From Tolypeutes matacus (taxonomy: Eukaryota > Chordata > Mammalia > Cingulata > Chlamyphoridae): 64,000 bases of DNA. Each line of letters begins with the position of its first letter. Within the stretch, counting starts at the first letter, position 1. Shown here piece after piece: positions 26,501 through 39,386 of the stretch. Made by a program: the position numbers and the translations under genes. The stretch is from the NCBI GenBank assembly GCA_026826555.1, contig JAKSZT010000116.1:2438465-2502464 (forward strand). Reading direction: 5' to 3'. The notes below the pieces were generated by a model. That model was given only the letters and a program-made list of their open reading frames with translations, searched no databases and had not been told where the DNA came from.

Positions 26501-29500
26501 TAATAACTATCATCCATGGCTCCACTTAGGTGTACAATTCCTGATATCCCCATGATTTTTAAAACAAATGTGTTTCATTGAGACACATCAAACCACTCTC
26601 TTTTTTATTCAATGTGTACATTCCCCAGACCATCATATATTCAGTGGTGTGCATTCATCACTTCAATCATTATTAAATATTTTCAATAGCTCTATAATTA
26701 TTAAAATAAAGAAAGAAAAACCAGAAGAATAAAGAAGAAATTATTCACCTTTCCCTCCATTTGTTTACTCTCTCATACATAGGTGTTTTTCTGGTTCTCC
26801 TTGAAAAACTTTTTTGGTTTATCTATCAGTTTTATTGATATGTGATTGCATACCATATCATCTGGACAAAGAGAACAATGCATGGCTTTTTAAAAGCTGT
26901 TGAAAAGGTCATTATTTTAAAGTTAGGAACTGAAATGGATATTGCATTGAAAGGAAATTTTAATTTTAAAAGGGAGTGTAGGTAAATCAATAATTCTGAG
27001 GAAAACTTTTCCCATGATTTCAGGATTGTTTAATGAATTTTTAGAAGGCTCTGTACTTTGTTTCAAGGAAACCATCAGGATTTTCTGGACATCATTGGTC
27101 TGTTCTCAAGTGCTGAGAGATTGTGATGTAGGTATCCATATATAAATACCTGATCTTATGATGTATTGTAATTTTTTAGAAAATATTGGAAATAAAATCC
27201 AGCTCATTCTTACAAAGAAACAGAATCCACATATACACAAATGAAAACCCAGGAACTCAAAGCACAGATAGGCCCCAGCCTCCAAATTGCTCCTATGGCT
27301 TATGAAGTACCTAGCCAACACCAAGAAGAGAAAAGGGAACTTGTAGGTTCCACAAGGTGACAAAAAGTGGCTCAAATGTTTACAAGATAACATGGGAGAG
27401 AGGAATTGTTCAGAAAAGTCATGGAGCTAATCCATCATGGAGAGTGTTCTGCCCTCCATTCTATGCACACGTGATTATGGCCTCCATCAAAGAAGAAATA
27501 TGAAAGGAAGTCCACTTTAGAGTAACAGGTAATTCTAAAGAGTCATATTTGTCTCTCACCACCCTCTTTCCCTTAATATATATTTTTAGTCACGCATATT
27601 ACTCAAACATGAACATACATGAACTTGAAAACTATAGCAGAAATCACAGCATTAGAAAATAATGGGGAATAACACCTTACAGTGGTCCCATACACAGATC
27701 TCCAGCAGAAAATTGAATTGTGATTCATTTTCAAAAATTGGAAAGAGGATATCTGAAACACAACTAATAATTATTATCCATGGCTCAACTTGGGTGACAA
27801 TTCATGACATCCCCACAATTTTTTTAACAAATCTATTTTATTGAGACATATTAAACCACTATCTATTTTTCCAATGTGTACATTCCCTGGTCCTTGACAT
27901 ATTCCCAGTGGTGTGCATTCATCTCTTATATCATTATTAATTCTTTTCAAAACTCTATAATAATTATAAGAAATAAAGAAATACAAGAAGAATAAATAAG
28001 GAATTATTCACTTCTCAATCCATTTCTTGGCACTGACATAAATAGTTATTTTTTATTTTTGGCTCTCCTCAAAATACTTTTTTTGTTTATCGATCAGTTT
28101 TATTGATATGTGATCCCATACAACATCATTTGAACTAAGTGAACAATGAATGGCTGTTTTAAGCTGTTGAAAAGGTCTTTATTTTAAAACTATGAACTGA
28201 AATGGATATTAGATTGAAAGAAAATGTTAATTTTAAAAGGGGGTGTAGGTAAATCTAGGATTCAGAAGAGATCTTTTTCCATGACTTCATGAATGATTAC
28301 TGAATGTTTAAAAGGCTCTGGATTTCATTTCAAGGAAACCATTTCTCATTTTCTCATCATCATTGGGCTGTTATCAAGTGCAGCAAGATTGTCATGCAGT
28401 TATCCATATAAAATACCTGCTCTAATGACATATTGTAATTTTTCAGAGTGTATTGGACATAAAATCAAACTCATTCTTACAAAGAAACAGAATCCATATA
28501 TACACAAATGAAAACCGTGGAACTCAGAGTAGAAAGAGATCACAGCCTCCAAATTTCACCTATGGATTATGAAAGACCTTGCCAACACCCAGAAGAGAAA
28601 AAGGGATTTGTAGTGTCCATAAGGTGACAAAGAGTGACTCAAATGTTTACAAGATATCATGGTTGAGAAGAATGTTTCATATAAGTCAAGGACCTAATCC
28701 ATCAAGCAGAGTGTACTTCCCTCCATTCTATGCACACATGATAATAGCCTCCAAAAATAAAGAAACACAAAAGGAAGACCACTTTAGAGAAATAGGTAAT
28801 TCCAAAGCTTCATATTTGTCTCTCACCACCCTCTTTCTCTTAATATATTTTCTTAGGATGCTTATCAATCATACATGAACACACATAAACTAGAAGTCTA
28901 GAGCAGAAATCAAGATCTTAGCAAATAAAGGGACATAACACCTTATACTGATTCCATACACACAACTCCAGCAGAAAGTTGAATTGTGATTCATTTTTAG
29001 AAATTGGTCACAGAATCTTTGAAATACAAATAATGACTATTATCCATGGCAACACTTGGATGTACAATTCCTGACATTCCCATGATTTTTTAAACAAATA
29101 TGTTTCATTGAGACATATTAAACCAGTGTCCTTTTTATCCACTGTGTTCATTCCCTGGTCCTCGGTATATTCACAGTGGTGTGTATTCATCTCTGCAATC
29201 CTTATTATACCTTTTCAATAGCTCTATAAAAATTATAATGAAAAATGAAAAACCAGAATTACAAAGAAGAAATTACTGACCTCTCAATCCATTTGTTGAC
29301 ACTGACCTACATATGTGGTTTTCTGGCTGTCCATGAACAAATTTTTTGTTTACCTATCATATTTATCATATATTTATTGATATGTGATCCCAGAATACAT
29401 CATGTGGACAAAGTGACCAATGAATGGCTTTTTTAAAGCTGTTGAAAAGGTCTCTATTTTAAAATTATGAAGTGAAACAGATATTAGATTTGAAGGAAAT

Positions 29501-30967
29501 GTTTATTTTAAAAGGAGATTAGGTAAATTGATAATTCTGAGGAATCTTTTCCCATGATTTCACGATTCTTTATTGAATTACTGAAGGCTCCAGACTTTCT
29601 TTTAAGGAAACCATTCTTTATTTTCTGGACATCATTGGGCTGTTTTCAAGGGCAGAGAGATTGAGATGCAGGTATCCATATATAAATACTTGCTACTATG
29701 AATTATTTTAATTTTTTAGAAAGTATTATAAATAAAATCAAACTCATTCTTACAAAGAACCAGAATCCACATATAGACTCATGAAAACACAGGAACTCAG
29801 AGTAAAATTAGACCCGAGCGTCCATAATTCTCCTATGGCTTATGAAGGAGAGTGCCAACAACCATCAGAATATATAAAGGAATTGTAGGCTCCATAATGT
29901 GACAAAGAGTGACTCAAATGTTTACAAAATATCAACGGGGAGAAGAATGGTTCATAAAAGTCAAGGACCTAGTTCCTCAAACAGAGTGTATCGCCCTCCA
30001 TTCTTTGCATGCATGAATAAAGCCTACAAAAATGAAGAAACACAAAAGGAAAACTGCTTTTGAGAAATAGGTAATTCCAAAAGTTCATTTTTGTCTCTTC
30101 CCAACCTCTTTCTCTTAATATATATTTATAGTGATTCATATCAATCATAATTGAACATACATAAATTTGAAGTTAGAGCAAAATCACGACCTTAGAAAAT
30201 AAAAGGGCATAACTGCTTACACTGGCCCATCACCAGGATAAAGTTGAATAATAATTTATTTTTAAAAATTGGACAGAGCACCTTTGAAACATGACTAATG
30301 ACTATTATCCATGGCTCCCCTTAGGTGTACAATTCCTGTCATGCCCATGATTTTTTTTTTAAAGATTTTATTTATTTATTCATTTATCCCCCCCTTGCTG
30401 CTTGTGCTCGCTGGGTCAGCCAACCGCGCCATGTGGGCGGGCCTGCCTTCACCAGGAGGCCTTGGGAACCGATCCCGGGGCCTCCCATATGGTAAACGGG
30501 AGCCCTACTGATTGAGCCACAGCCGCTTCCCATCCCCATGATTTTTAAAACAAATATCTTTTTTAGAGATATATTAACACAAAACATTTTATATCCAATG
30601 TGTACATTCTCTGGTCCTTGGTAGATTCACTTTTGTGTGCATTCATCTCTTCAATCATTATGAAACCTTTCCAATAGCTCTACAATAATTATAATAAATA
30701 AAGAAAAACCAGAAGTATACAGAAGAAATTATTCACCTCTCAATCCATTTGTTGATCCTGACATACCTAGCTGTTTTTCTGGCTGCCCTTGAACAACTTT
30801 TCTTATTTATCCAACAGTTTTATTGATATGTGATCACATACTACATCATGTGGACAAAGTGAACAATCAATGGCTTTCTTTTTTCATGTTTCAAACAATT
30901 TTAATATAAAATTATATACTGGAATGGATATGTTTGACAGAAATTATGAATTTTAAAAGGGAGTGAA
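20591..30967 (+). repeat. Satellite block B, about 1.26 kb monomers
   Basis: The same satellite and orientation as block A, resuming in the monomer that the L1 interrupted. Units start near 20665, 21911, 23171, 24423, 25652, 26899, 28166, 29441 and 30888, with spacings of about 1230-1275 bp. The unit from 29441 is longer because it holds a SINE. The last piece, 30888-30967, is clearly satellite but diverged (its final bases gaattttaaaagggagtg match the consensus) and then stops. No gene is supported. Confidence 0.93.
30356..30531 (-). mobile_element. tRNA-derived SINE, xenarthran type
   Basis: Read on the minus strand, the element starts gggaagcggctgtggctcaa at 30531 and ends in an A-rich tail (the T run near 30351-30360). 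A pol III B-box-like motif, ggatcggttcc, lies at 30475-30465. The target duplication cccatgattttt occurs at 30344-30355 and 30535-30546, within the satellite sequence. The head and layout match the SINE at 59887. Such non-autonomous elements are moved by L1 machinery. The link to armadillo (DAS-type) SINEs rests on recalled resemblance. Confidence 0.92.
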
Positions 30968-31086
30968 ATTTGGTTAGATTTAATATAATCAATGATATGA
31001 AAGAGATAGTATGGCACAAACTCTTATAAAGGAAAATAGTTAGTCTCATATAATGGAAGTAAATTAAAACAAAATTCTACATTTGT
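30968..31086. other. Orphan 119 bp between satellite and old L1 tail
   Basis: After the satellite stops at 30967, about 119 bp of AT-rich sequence (from aaatttggttagatttaata) leads into the L1 3' UTR piece at 31087. It matches neither the satellite nor, by eye, any part of the L1 in either orientation. It could be co-inserted DNA, a 5' filler from the old L1 insertion, or a badly diverged piece of either. I see no gene or motif in it. Confidence 0.5.
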
Positions 31087-31198
31087 GGGAGCTGTTTGTG
31101 TGGGATGTGGTGGGAGGTGGGCAACATGGGAATCCCAGAGGGTTCTGTGTAATATTTTTGGTAATCTAAGCACCTCTTAAAATATATTTATGTAGATT
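31087..31198 (+). mobile_element. Old L1 3' end, left half (split by the younger L1)
   Basis: This matches the last part of the L1 3' UTR seen at 40440-40550 (tgtttgtgtgggatgtg, ctaagcacctcttaaaatat) and is cut at about 31198, exactly where the full-length L1 begins. Its continuation lies on the far side of that element at about 40717-40825. The two halves together make one L1 3' terminus, so this was an older insertion into which the younger one jumped. Confidence 0.85.
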
Positions 31199-31203
31199 TT
31201 TTT

Positions 31204-32986
31204 GAGAGGCGGCCAAGATGGCGTTAGTGTAGGAGGGCGCACACTGCAAGCTCCCAGAGCAAGGCGGGTTGTGGACGGGGTCCTGCCCGGGGGTCTGTGC
31301 TGTGCACGCGTGGAGTGAGAGGCCTGGGACATCTATCTACGCGGATGGGCGGTGTGGACCGAACGGTGGAGATTCGTGAGTTTTGAGGCTGCCGGTGGAG
31401 GTTGGCACAGGTGGCTGAGCCCCGCGGTTAGGGAAAAAATAAATAAAACGGCCATTTACAGCCACGGGCGGGGCAAAAAAGTTTTATTTTCTGGGGATCT
31501 GGCTGCCTGGCGCCCCTTGGACCTTGTGTGAACAGAGCAAACGAGCTAATCAGCACCTGGTGAACCGGAGGGGGGATTTTGGTCGGGAAACGCAGCTGAT
31601 TTCCCTAGCCACCCAGGGATAAGACCCGGGCCGCTGCAGAGCCAGGAAGAAGGGACACTTCCCAAAAAAGGGAGGGTTTGGTTGGAAGACAGGGAAGGGT
31701 ATTTTATATTTTTAGACATTGATCTGGCTGCCTGCACTGCCCCATAGCTTTGGGGAGCAGATAAGCCAACCTGAAGCAGCATCAGGCTGAGAGCAGACAC
31801 AAATCTGCACTCAAACTGATTTACTGAGCAGCCCGGTGACACTGGAGCTCGGCGCCAGAAGGGGCGGAATCCGCCATCTTTAGCACTCCTCACTGACTAA
31901 CATCAGACCTTCAGCTAACCTGGGGAGTCCGGAAAGTGGGACGTGCTTGATTAATTTCCACGGGACCAGCTAGGGTCCCTTCCGTAAGGGGATTGGTCTA
32001 GAGGAGGAATTATTTTGGGTCCTGCATTTGGCTTAAAAAAAAAAAGTGAGGTCACCTCAACAAATGAAAAATAAATTCTTTTTAATTTAGTTTAATAGCT
32101 AAAAGCTGCTTCAGGACCTGCATATAGAACCCTGTGGGGAAATTCATTGATAAACACAAGCAGGCAGGAAGGATCCACGTGGACCCTAGGGGAATCATTG
32201 ACCCCTCTTAGCTCTGTTTCACTGCTTGCCTGTGTGGATCTTTGGTTTCTCTCTGTTACTTTCTGGTCTATTGCTATTATTCCCATTTTCCTCCCCCCTT
32301 CCTTTTTCCTTCTATTTTTTTTTAAATAGGTGCTGCCAGCTGATCGCTTATTTGCTGGTCTTCTTATTCAGTAATTTCCCACTGGCTGCATATATTGATT
32401 CTGTATTACAAACTATCACTTATCCTTCCTGCATCTTTCTGCCTTCTGTTTTCTGTTGTGGCTCTTAGAGACAACATTTTTTCATAGGCCCACAACTTAA
32501 GGGTGTCAATTTCTATCCCAACTATTTTGTTTTCTTCTTCTTCTTTTTTCGTTTTTTTTTAAATAGTATTAACTTTTTCCTTTCAGACCTTTCTCTACTA
32601 TTTCTCTCCCTCCTCATAATTCTAGCCTTCTAAATCACTATATATATATATTCCTCCATTTGTTTTCCCAGTCCATTGTAGGAACTCCATATTTTTTCCT
32701 AGTACTCTACACTGCCTACTCAAGTAAATTTTCATCTCATTAAGTCTCATTTTGCCCCTCTTCTAACTTTTATCAATTTTTCTATTATCCTTCTGCATTC
32801 CTTACATCTTTTGATTCCTCTGGCCCTAACCTTTTGCCTTCAAGGGAACATAGAAAGAAGCAAGGAAATAAAATAAGAAGAAAAACTGCCAAAGAGAAAA
32901 TTTAACTCACACGCAGAACCAACAGCTAAATAGAATTCTAGAGCATAGAGAAAAGCTAATCAACTGAACAAACCCATCAAGATAAT
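31204..32986 (+). promoter_or_regulatory. L1 5' UTR with internal promoter
   Basis: About 1.78 kb precede ORF1. The first 700 bp are GC- and CpG-rich, in sharp contrast with the AT-rich satellite, as expected for the internal pol II promoter of a fairly young L1. About 32226-32860 is strongly pyrimidine-rich on the sense strand, with T runs and a TA run near 32640-32651. Open frames on both strands (for example 31893-31546, 115 codons antisense) are noted under findings and are not called as genes. Confidence 0.85.
31214..31223 (+). promoter_or_regulatory. YY1-like site at the L1 start
   Basis: caagatggcg lies within the first 20 bases of the element. In human L1 the same position carries a YY1 site that sets the transcription start. 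Position and sequence agree; function here is inference from that family knowledge. The minus-strand copy has lost the site by mutation. Confidence 0.7.
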
Positions 32987-33966
32987 ATGATGACCAGAGG
33001 GCAACAGAAAAATACAAATGACTCTGAGAAACTGGAAAACATGGACCAGTCCAGTGCACAAAATAAAAACCAGGAAGCAATGCAGTACATCGAACAACTA
33101 ATCAAAGCTATCCAAACAAATATCATGGACCAACTTAAAGAATTGAAGGAAGAGATTAAGGACATAAAGAAGACACTGGGAGAACATACTGAAGAAATAG
33201 CTAACACACCTAAAAAGGTAATGGATATGATGGCGAACAAAGACACAAGTCAAGAAATGAAAAAGACGCCGGACTCACATGGCAGCAGAATTGAAGAGGC
33301 AGAGGAAAGAATTAGTGATATGGAAGACAATACAGTTGAAATCAAAGAGATTGTAGAAAAGATAGACAAAAAGATAGAAAAAATCCAGTATGGTCTCAGG
33401 GAATTAACCGATAATGCAAGACACACAAAAATACGCTTTATGGGCATCCCAGAAGGAGAGAGAAGGGAAAGGGAACAGAAGGAGTGTTGAAGGAAGTTAT
33501 GGCTGAAAACTTCCCAACTCTATTGAGAGAGATGGAAGTGCAGATCCAGGAAGCAAAGCGCACCCCAAATAGTATAAATCCCAACAGGCCAACTCCAAGA
33601 CATGTGCTTGTCAAATTGTCCAATGCTCAAGACAAAGAGAAAATACTCAAGGCAGCAAGCGAAAAGAGAACCATCACATACAAGGGAAGCACAATAAGAT
33701 TAAGTGCTGATTTCTCAGCTGAAACCATGGAGGCAAGAAGACAGTAGTATGACATAGTCAAAACACTAAAAGAAAAAAACTTCCAGCCACGAATTCTCTA
33801 TCAAGCAAAATTGGCATTCAAAAATGATGGAGAGTTCAAAATATTCACAGATAAACAGCAATTGAGAGAGTATGTCAAGAAGAAACCAGCACTTCAAGAA
33901 ATACTAAAGGAATCTCTACAAGTTGAAAGGAAAAAACAAAGGAGAGAGAGTTGGAGGAGAGTTTAA
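32987..33966 (+). pseudogene. L1 ORF1 (RNA-binding coiled-coil protein), frameshifted
   Basis: ORF1 protein coats L1 RNA as a trimer and acts as a nucleic-acid chaperone. The frame opens at 32987 (MMTRGQQK) and runs 167 codons: a Lys/Glu-rich coiled-coil region at about residues 25-130, then the start of the RRM (HTKIRFMGIPEGE). A frameshift at about 33482-33487 moves the reading into another frame, 33484-33747, holding the rest of the RRM and the C-terminal start (RPTPRHVLVKLS). A TAG at 33745-33747 interrupts it, after which the same frame stays open to the natural stop TAA at 33964-33966. The total of about 326 codons is normal for the family. Two lesions make it non-functional. Confidence 0.92.
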
Positions 33967-34030
33967 AAACAACTGAAAACTCAAAAAGAGAAACAAAACA
34001 ACATATGACATACATTAACCCAAAGAAAAA
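33967..34030 (+). other. ORF1-ORF2 spacer of L1
   Basis: A 64 bp A-rich spacer between the ORF1 stop and the ORF2 start. The minus-strand element has a spacer of 63 bp at 17741-17803. This short inter-ORF gap is usual in mammalian L1, where ORF2 is translated inefficiently from the bicistronic RNA. Confidence 0.8.
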
Positions 34031-37000
34031 ATGACTGAAGTAAGAAATTCGTTACGAGTAATAACACTGAATGTTAATGGATTAAATTCACCAATCAAAA
34101 GGCACAGATTGGCAGAATGGATAAGAAAATATGATCCATCTATATGCTGTCTACAAGAAACCCACCTTCAGCCCAGGGATTCAAGGAGGCTGAAAGTGAA
34201 TGGCTGGAAAAACATTTTACAAGATAACAATAGACAAAAAAGGGCAGGAGTAGCTATTCTAATATAAGACAAAATAGACTTTAAATGCAAAACTATTGTA
34301 AGAGACAAAGATGGACACTACATATTAGTAAAAGGAGTAATCTCTCAAGAAGAGAGAACAATCATCAACATTTACGCACCTAATCGAGGTGCCTCAAAAT
34401 ACGTGTGGCAAACTCTGGAAAAACTAAGAGGAGAAATAAATACCTCTACAATTATGGCAGGGGACTTCAACACACCACTATCATCATTAGACAGAACATC
34501 TAGGCAGAGAATTAATAAAGAAACTAAGGCACTCAAAAATACATTAGAAGATTTGGGCTTAATAGACATATACAGAACACTACACCCAAATACAGCGGGA
34601 TTTACATTCTTCTCCAGGGCACATGGAACATACTCCAAAATAGACCACATTCTAGGCCACAAAACAACACTCAATGAATTCAGAAAGATTGAGATTATAC
34701 AAAGTAATTTCTCTGACCACAACGGAATGAAGTTGGAAATCAATTAGGGCCAGAGAAACAGGTTAGGCACAAGGATATGGAAGTTAAACAACACACTCTT
34801 AGAAAAACAGTGGGTCAAAGAGGAAATTTCAAAAGAAATCAGTAACTACCTTGAAACTAATGAAAACAACAACACAACATATCAAAACTTATGGGATGCA
34901 GCGAAAGCAGTCCTGAGAGGGAAGTTCATAGCCATAAATTCATATATTAAAAAAGAAGAAAGAGCTAAAATTGAAGACCTAACTGCACACTTGGAGGAAT
35001 TGGAAAAACAACAACAAACTAAACCTAAAGGAAGTAGAAAGCAAGAAATAACCAAGATTAGAGCAGAACTAAATGAAATAGAGAATAAGAAACACTGGAA
35101 ACAATAAACAAAACCAAAAGCTGGTTCTTCGAGAATATCAACAAAATTGACAAACCCTTAGCCAGACTAACAAAGAAAAAGAGAGAACAGATGCATATAT
35201 ATAAAATAAGGAATCAGCAAGGTGATATCACTACTGACCCCACAGAAATAAAGAGTATCATAAGAGGATACATTTAAAAATTATATGCCAACAAGAATGA
35301 CAATTTAGAGGAAATGGACAAGTTTCTAGAAACACACAAACAGCCGACATTGATGAAAGAAGAAATAGATGAACTCAACAGCCCAATTATACGTAAAGAG
35401 ATAGACACAGTCATTAAAAACCTCCCAACTAAGAAGAGTCCAGGACCAGATGGCTTCACAGCTGAATTCTACCAAACATTCCGGAAAGAGCTAACACTAA
35501 TTCTACTTAAACTCTTCCAAAAAATAGAAGTAGAAGGAATATTACCTAACTCATTCTATGATGCCAACATTACCCTAATACCAAAACCAAATAAAGATAC
35601 AACAAGAAAGGAAATTACAGACCAATATCTCTAATGAACCTAGATGCTAAAATCCTTAACAAAATACTTGCTAATCGCATTCAACAACATATCAAAAGGA
35701 TTATACACCATGACCAAGTGGGTTTCATCCCAGGTATGCAAGGATGGTTCAATATAAGAAAATCAATCAATGTAATACACCACATAAACAAACTGAAAGA
35801 AAAAAATCACATGATCATCTCTATAGATGCCGAAAAAGCATTTGACAAAATACAGCACTCTTTCCTCATAAAAACACTACAAAAGATAGGAATAGATGGA
35901 AACTTTCTGAAAATGATAAAGGGTATATATGAAAAACCCAAAGCTAACATCATTTTCAACGGTGAAATCCTAAAAGCCTTCCCTCTGAGATCGGGAACAA
36001 GACAAGGATGCCCACTATCACCACTCCTATTTAACATTGTCTTAGAAGTACTTGCACGAGCACTGAGACAAGAAAAGGACATAAAAGGCATCCAGATTGG
36101 AAAAGAAGAAGTAAAAATTTCATTATTTGCAGATGACATGATCCTATACGTAGAAAGCCCTGAGAAATCGACAACAAGGCTTCTTGATCTAATAAAGGAG
36201 TTCAGTAATGTTGCAGGCTATAAGATCAACGCTCAAAAATCAGTAGCATTTCTGTACACCAAAAACCAGCAAACTGAGGAGGAAATCAGGAAAAAAATAC
36301 CATTTACAATAGTAAACAAAAGAATCAAATACCTAGGAATAAATTTAACTAAAGATGTAAAGGACTTATATATAGAAAACTACACAACACTGTTAAAGGA
36401 AATCAAAGAAGACTTAAATAAATGGAAAAATATTCCCTGTTCATGGATGGGAAGACTAACATCATCAAGATGTCCATCCTACCCAAACTAATCTACAGAT
36501 TTAATGTAATCCCAATAAAAGTCAACACTATATATTTTAAGGAACTGGAAAAACTAACCACACAATATATTTGGAGAGGCAAGAGGCCCCGAATTGCCAA
36601 AGATATATTGAAAAAGAAAAATGAAGTTGGAGGTATCACATTACCTGACATTAAAACATACTACAAAGCTACAGTGATCAAAACTGCATGGTATTGGCAC
36701 AAGGATAGACCTACTGACCAATGGAACCGGATTTAGAGTTCTGATATAGATCCTCGCATATACAGTCATCTGATATTTGACAATGCCATGAAACCCACTC
36801 AGTTGGGAGAGAGTGGCCTCTTTAACAAGTGGTGCTTGGAGAACTGGATATCCATATCCAAAAGAATGAGAGAAGAATACCATCTCACACCTTATACAAA
36901 AATCAACTCAAGATGGATCAAAGATCTAAATATAAGAGCCAAAACCATAAAAACCTTGGAAGATAATGTAGGGAAGCATCTACAGGACCTTGTAATAGGA

Positions 37001-37846
37001 AATGGTTTCATGAACTTCACAGCCAAAGCACGAGCAGCAAGAGAAAAAATTGATAAATGGGATCTCCTCAAAATTAAAAACTTCTGCACCTCTAAGGATG
37101 TTATTAAGAAAATAAAAAGGCAACCTACCCAATGGGAAAAAATATTTGGCAACCATATATCTGATAGGAGCCTAATATCCTGAATATATAAAGAAATCCT
37201 TCACCTCGAAAATAAAAGAACAAACAACCCATATAAAAATTGGGCAAGTGACCTGAAAAGACACTTTTCCAAGGAAGAAATACAAATGGCTAAAAAGCAC
37301 ATGAAAAAATGCTCAACATCACTTGCTATCAGGGAAATGCAAATCAAAACTACAATGAGATACCATCTTACACCCATCAGAATGGCAGCTATTAAAAACA
37401 CCGGAGACACTAAATATTGGAGAGGATTTGGAGGAACAGGAACCCTCATCCACTGCTGGTGGGACTGCGGTATGGTCCAGCCACTGTGTAGGACAGTTTG
37501 GCGGTTCATCAGAAAACTAGCAATAGATCTTCCGTATGATCCAGCAATTCCACTGCTGGGTATATACCAAGAAGAACTGAAAACAAAAATACAAACAGAT
37601 ATATGCACACCAATGTTCATAGCAGCATTGTTCACCATTGCCAAAAGTTGGAATCAGCCCTGGTGCCCATCAACAGACGAATGGATAAGCAAAATGTGGT
37701 ACATACATACAATGGAATATTACTCAGCTGTAAGAAGGAACAAAGTGCTAACACATGGAATAACGTGGATGAATCTTGAAGACCTTATGTTGAGTGAAGC
37801 AAGCCAGGAACTGAAGGATGAAAAGTATATGACCTCACTGATCTGA
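34031..37846 (+). pseudogene. L1 ORF2 (endonuclease and reverse transcriptase), frameshifted
   Basis: This would encode the L1 nickase and reverse transcriptase, 1271 codons and thus family length. The start was chosen at 34031 (MTEVRNSLRVITLNVNGLNS). The endonuclease keeps the Asn of LNVNG, the Glu of QETHL, the Asp of MAGDFN and the Asp-His of SDHNG. RT sequence is clearest in 35634-36491, with [15 protein letters not shown] and the catalytic FADD at 36126-36137. The C-terminal region has [13 protein letters not shown]. Breaks: stops at 34265, 34745, 35275, 36734 and 37181, and frameshifts near 35089, 35610 and 36460. The natural stop is TGA at 37844. The gene is dead, though key catalytic residues survive in the separate pieces. 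Confidence 0.95.
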
Positions 37847-38596
37847 ACTGAGGAAAGTGAGCAGTCTCTGAGAAGCATTGTCTGAAAGATAGGTTAACAA
37901 AGGAGAGTAAGGGAAGAGCAGGCTTTGAGCCATCACCCATATGGACATAATCTATGGTAAAGGGATAGACTGTGGTTGCATGTTGGGGGATGGGGCAGAT
38001 GAGTGGTGGTGTTCCTGGGTTCCTGGTGGTGCAGCACTGGGGGGGTGTGGATTAAGAAGGCCTGGTTCAAATCCCCAGGGCATGTAACTGTGAATCTTGA
38101 CATTCCATGCGTTGGGAGAGGGGGGTATCATGGGCCCTGGGGGGCTGGGGAGAAGGGAACAGTCAAGTTCTAATGGGTTGTTTGGTGGTCATGGGGAAGG
38201 TTTTTCATTACCTTACAGTAATGGACACAGGACATGGTAAATATCATCAAAATTATTAAACAGTATCATCTAAATTGTAAACTATATTGTAAATCACTGA
38301 CAATGTTTAATTGTTATATTTTGCTATCTGCATAACAGTTATAACAATGCTAACAACCAAAAAAAAGGGGGGCGGAGTTAATATGGGGTGGGGAAGGGGG
38401 GGTGGTTTGGTATCTGGGAGTCTCCAGCACTCCATGTGTGACTTTGCTGTGACCTAAACTTCTTTGAAAATTAAATGAAAAATTGGAAGACAATGGGGAT
38501 TGAGAGGAGGAAGGTGTCATGGCACACCAGACATCCGATAACACAGTGATAAAGGGAAGGGAAAAAGGGAAAAAAGAAAAGAGAAAGGAAAAAAAA

Positions 38597-38600
<4 letters not shown>

Positions 38601-38630
<30 letters not shown>
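38601..38630. repeat. (TA)15 microsatellite
   Basis: An uninterrupted run of 15 TA dinucleotides inside the L1 3' UTR. I do not see a comparable run in the minus-strand copy near 13185-13245, so it probably expanded after insertion. Confidence 0.9.
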
Positions 38631-38632
<2 letters not shown>

Positions 38633-39127
38633 TTATTTCCTTTGCTTTTTTGCCCATTTTTTGAATGTTCCAATCCACTAATTATATTTTATTTTGTTTT
38701 GTTCTTTGTTTGATTATTTGTTTTTTTTCCTTCTCTCTCTCTCTTTTTTTTTTCCCGAGTTTCCTTATGTTTGTCTCTTGCATGTATGCTTATCACACTT
38801 GTTTCTTTTTCCTAGTAAGTGTATTTGATTATTTTATGGACTAAATGTTCATGGAGGATTTGGATCACAGAAGGGTTACAATGGGTACTACAGGGGATTA
38901 TTGGCGGCGGTTTCGTGGGGATTGGTTCAGCCGAATATACATGAAAGATATACAAAATCATTCAAAGTATCGGGGGATGGGGCATGGTCACGATGGGTGG
39001 ATAATCACACAATAAATGAGGGAATCTGAATTCCTAGCCTGGAGAGCTCTGTCACAGTCTCCAAGGGAGCAACAATAGTCCTCTGAGTGTAGGGACAATG
39101 CCTGTCAAAATAGGATGACCCACTGAT

Positions 39128-39160
39128 GTTTTTTGTTTGTTTGTTTGTTTGTTTGTTTTT
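39128..39160 (+). repeat. (GTTT)n simple repeat
   Basis: About seven GTTT repeats in the L1 3' UTR (39128-39160). The corresponding part of the other L1 copies does not show this run. Confidence 0.85.
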
Positions 39161-39386
39161 CAATTGATGACTACCCTTGTGAGTCTTTGGTCTTGTAAAA
39201 GAGACTTAGCCTGCAGTTGTGGGGTGCCTAAGGGTTGCCACCTGAGAACCTCCTTATTGCTCAAATGTGGCCTCTCTCTAAGCCAAACTCAGCATATGAT
39301 TGCATTACCTTCCCCCCAACGTGGGACATGACTCCCAGGCATGAGCCTCCCTGGCAACGAGGGATTAATACCAAGTGCCAACTGGC

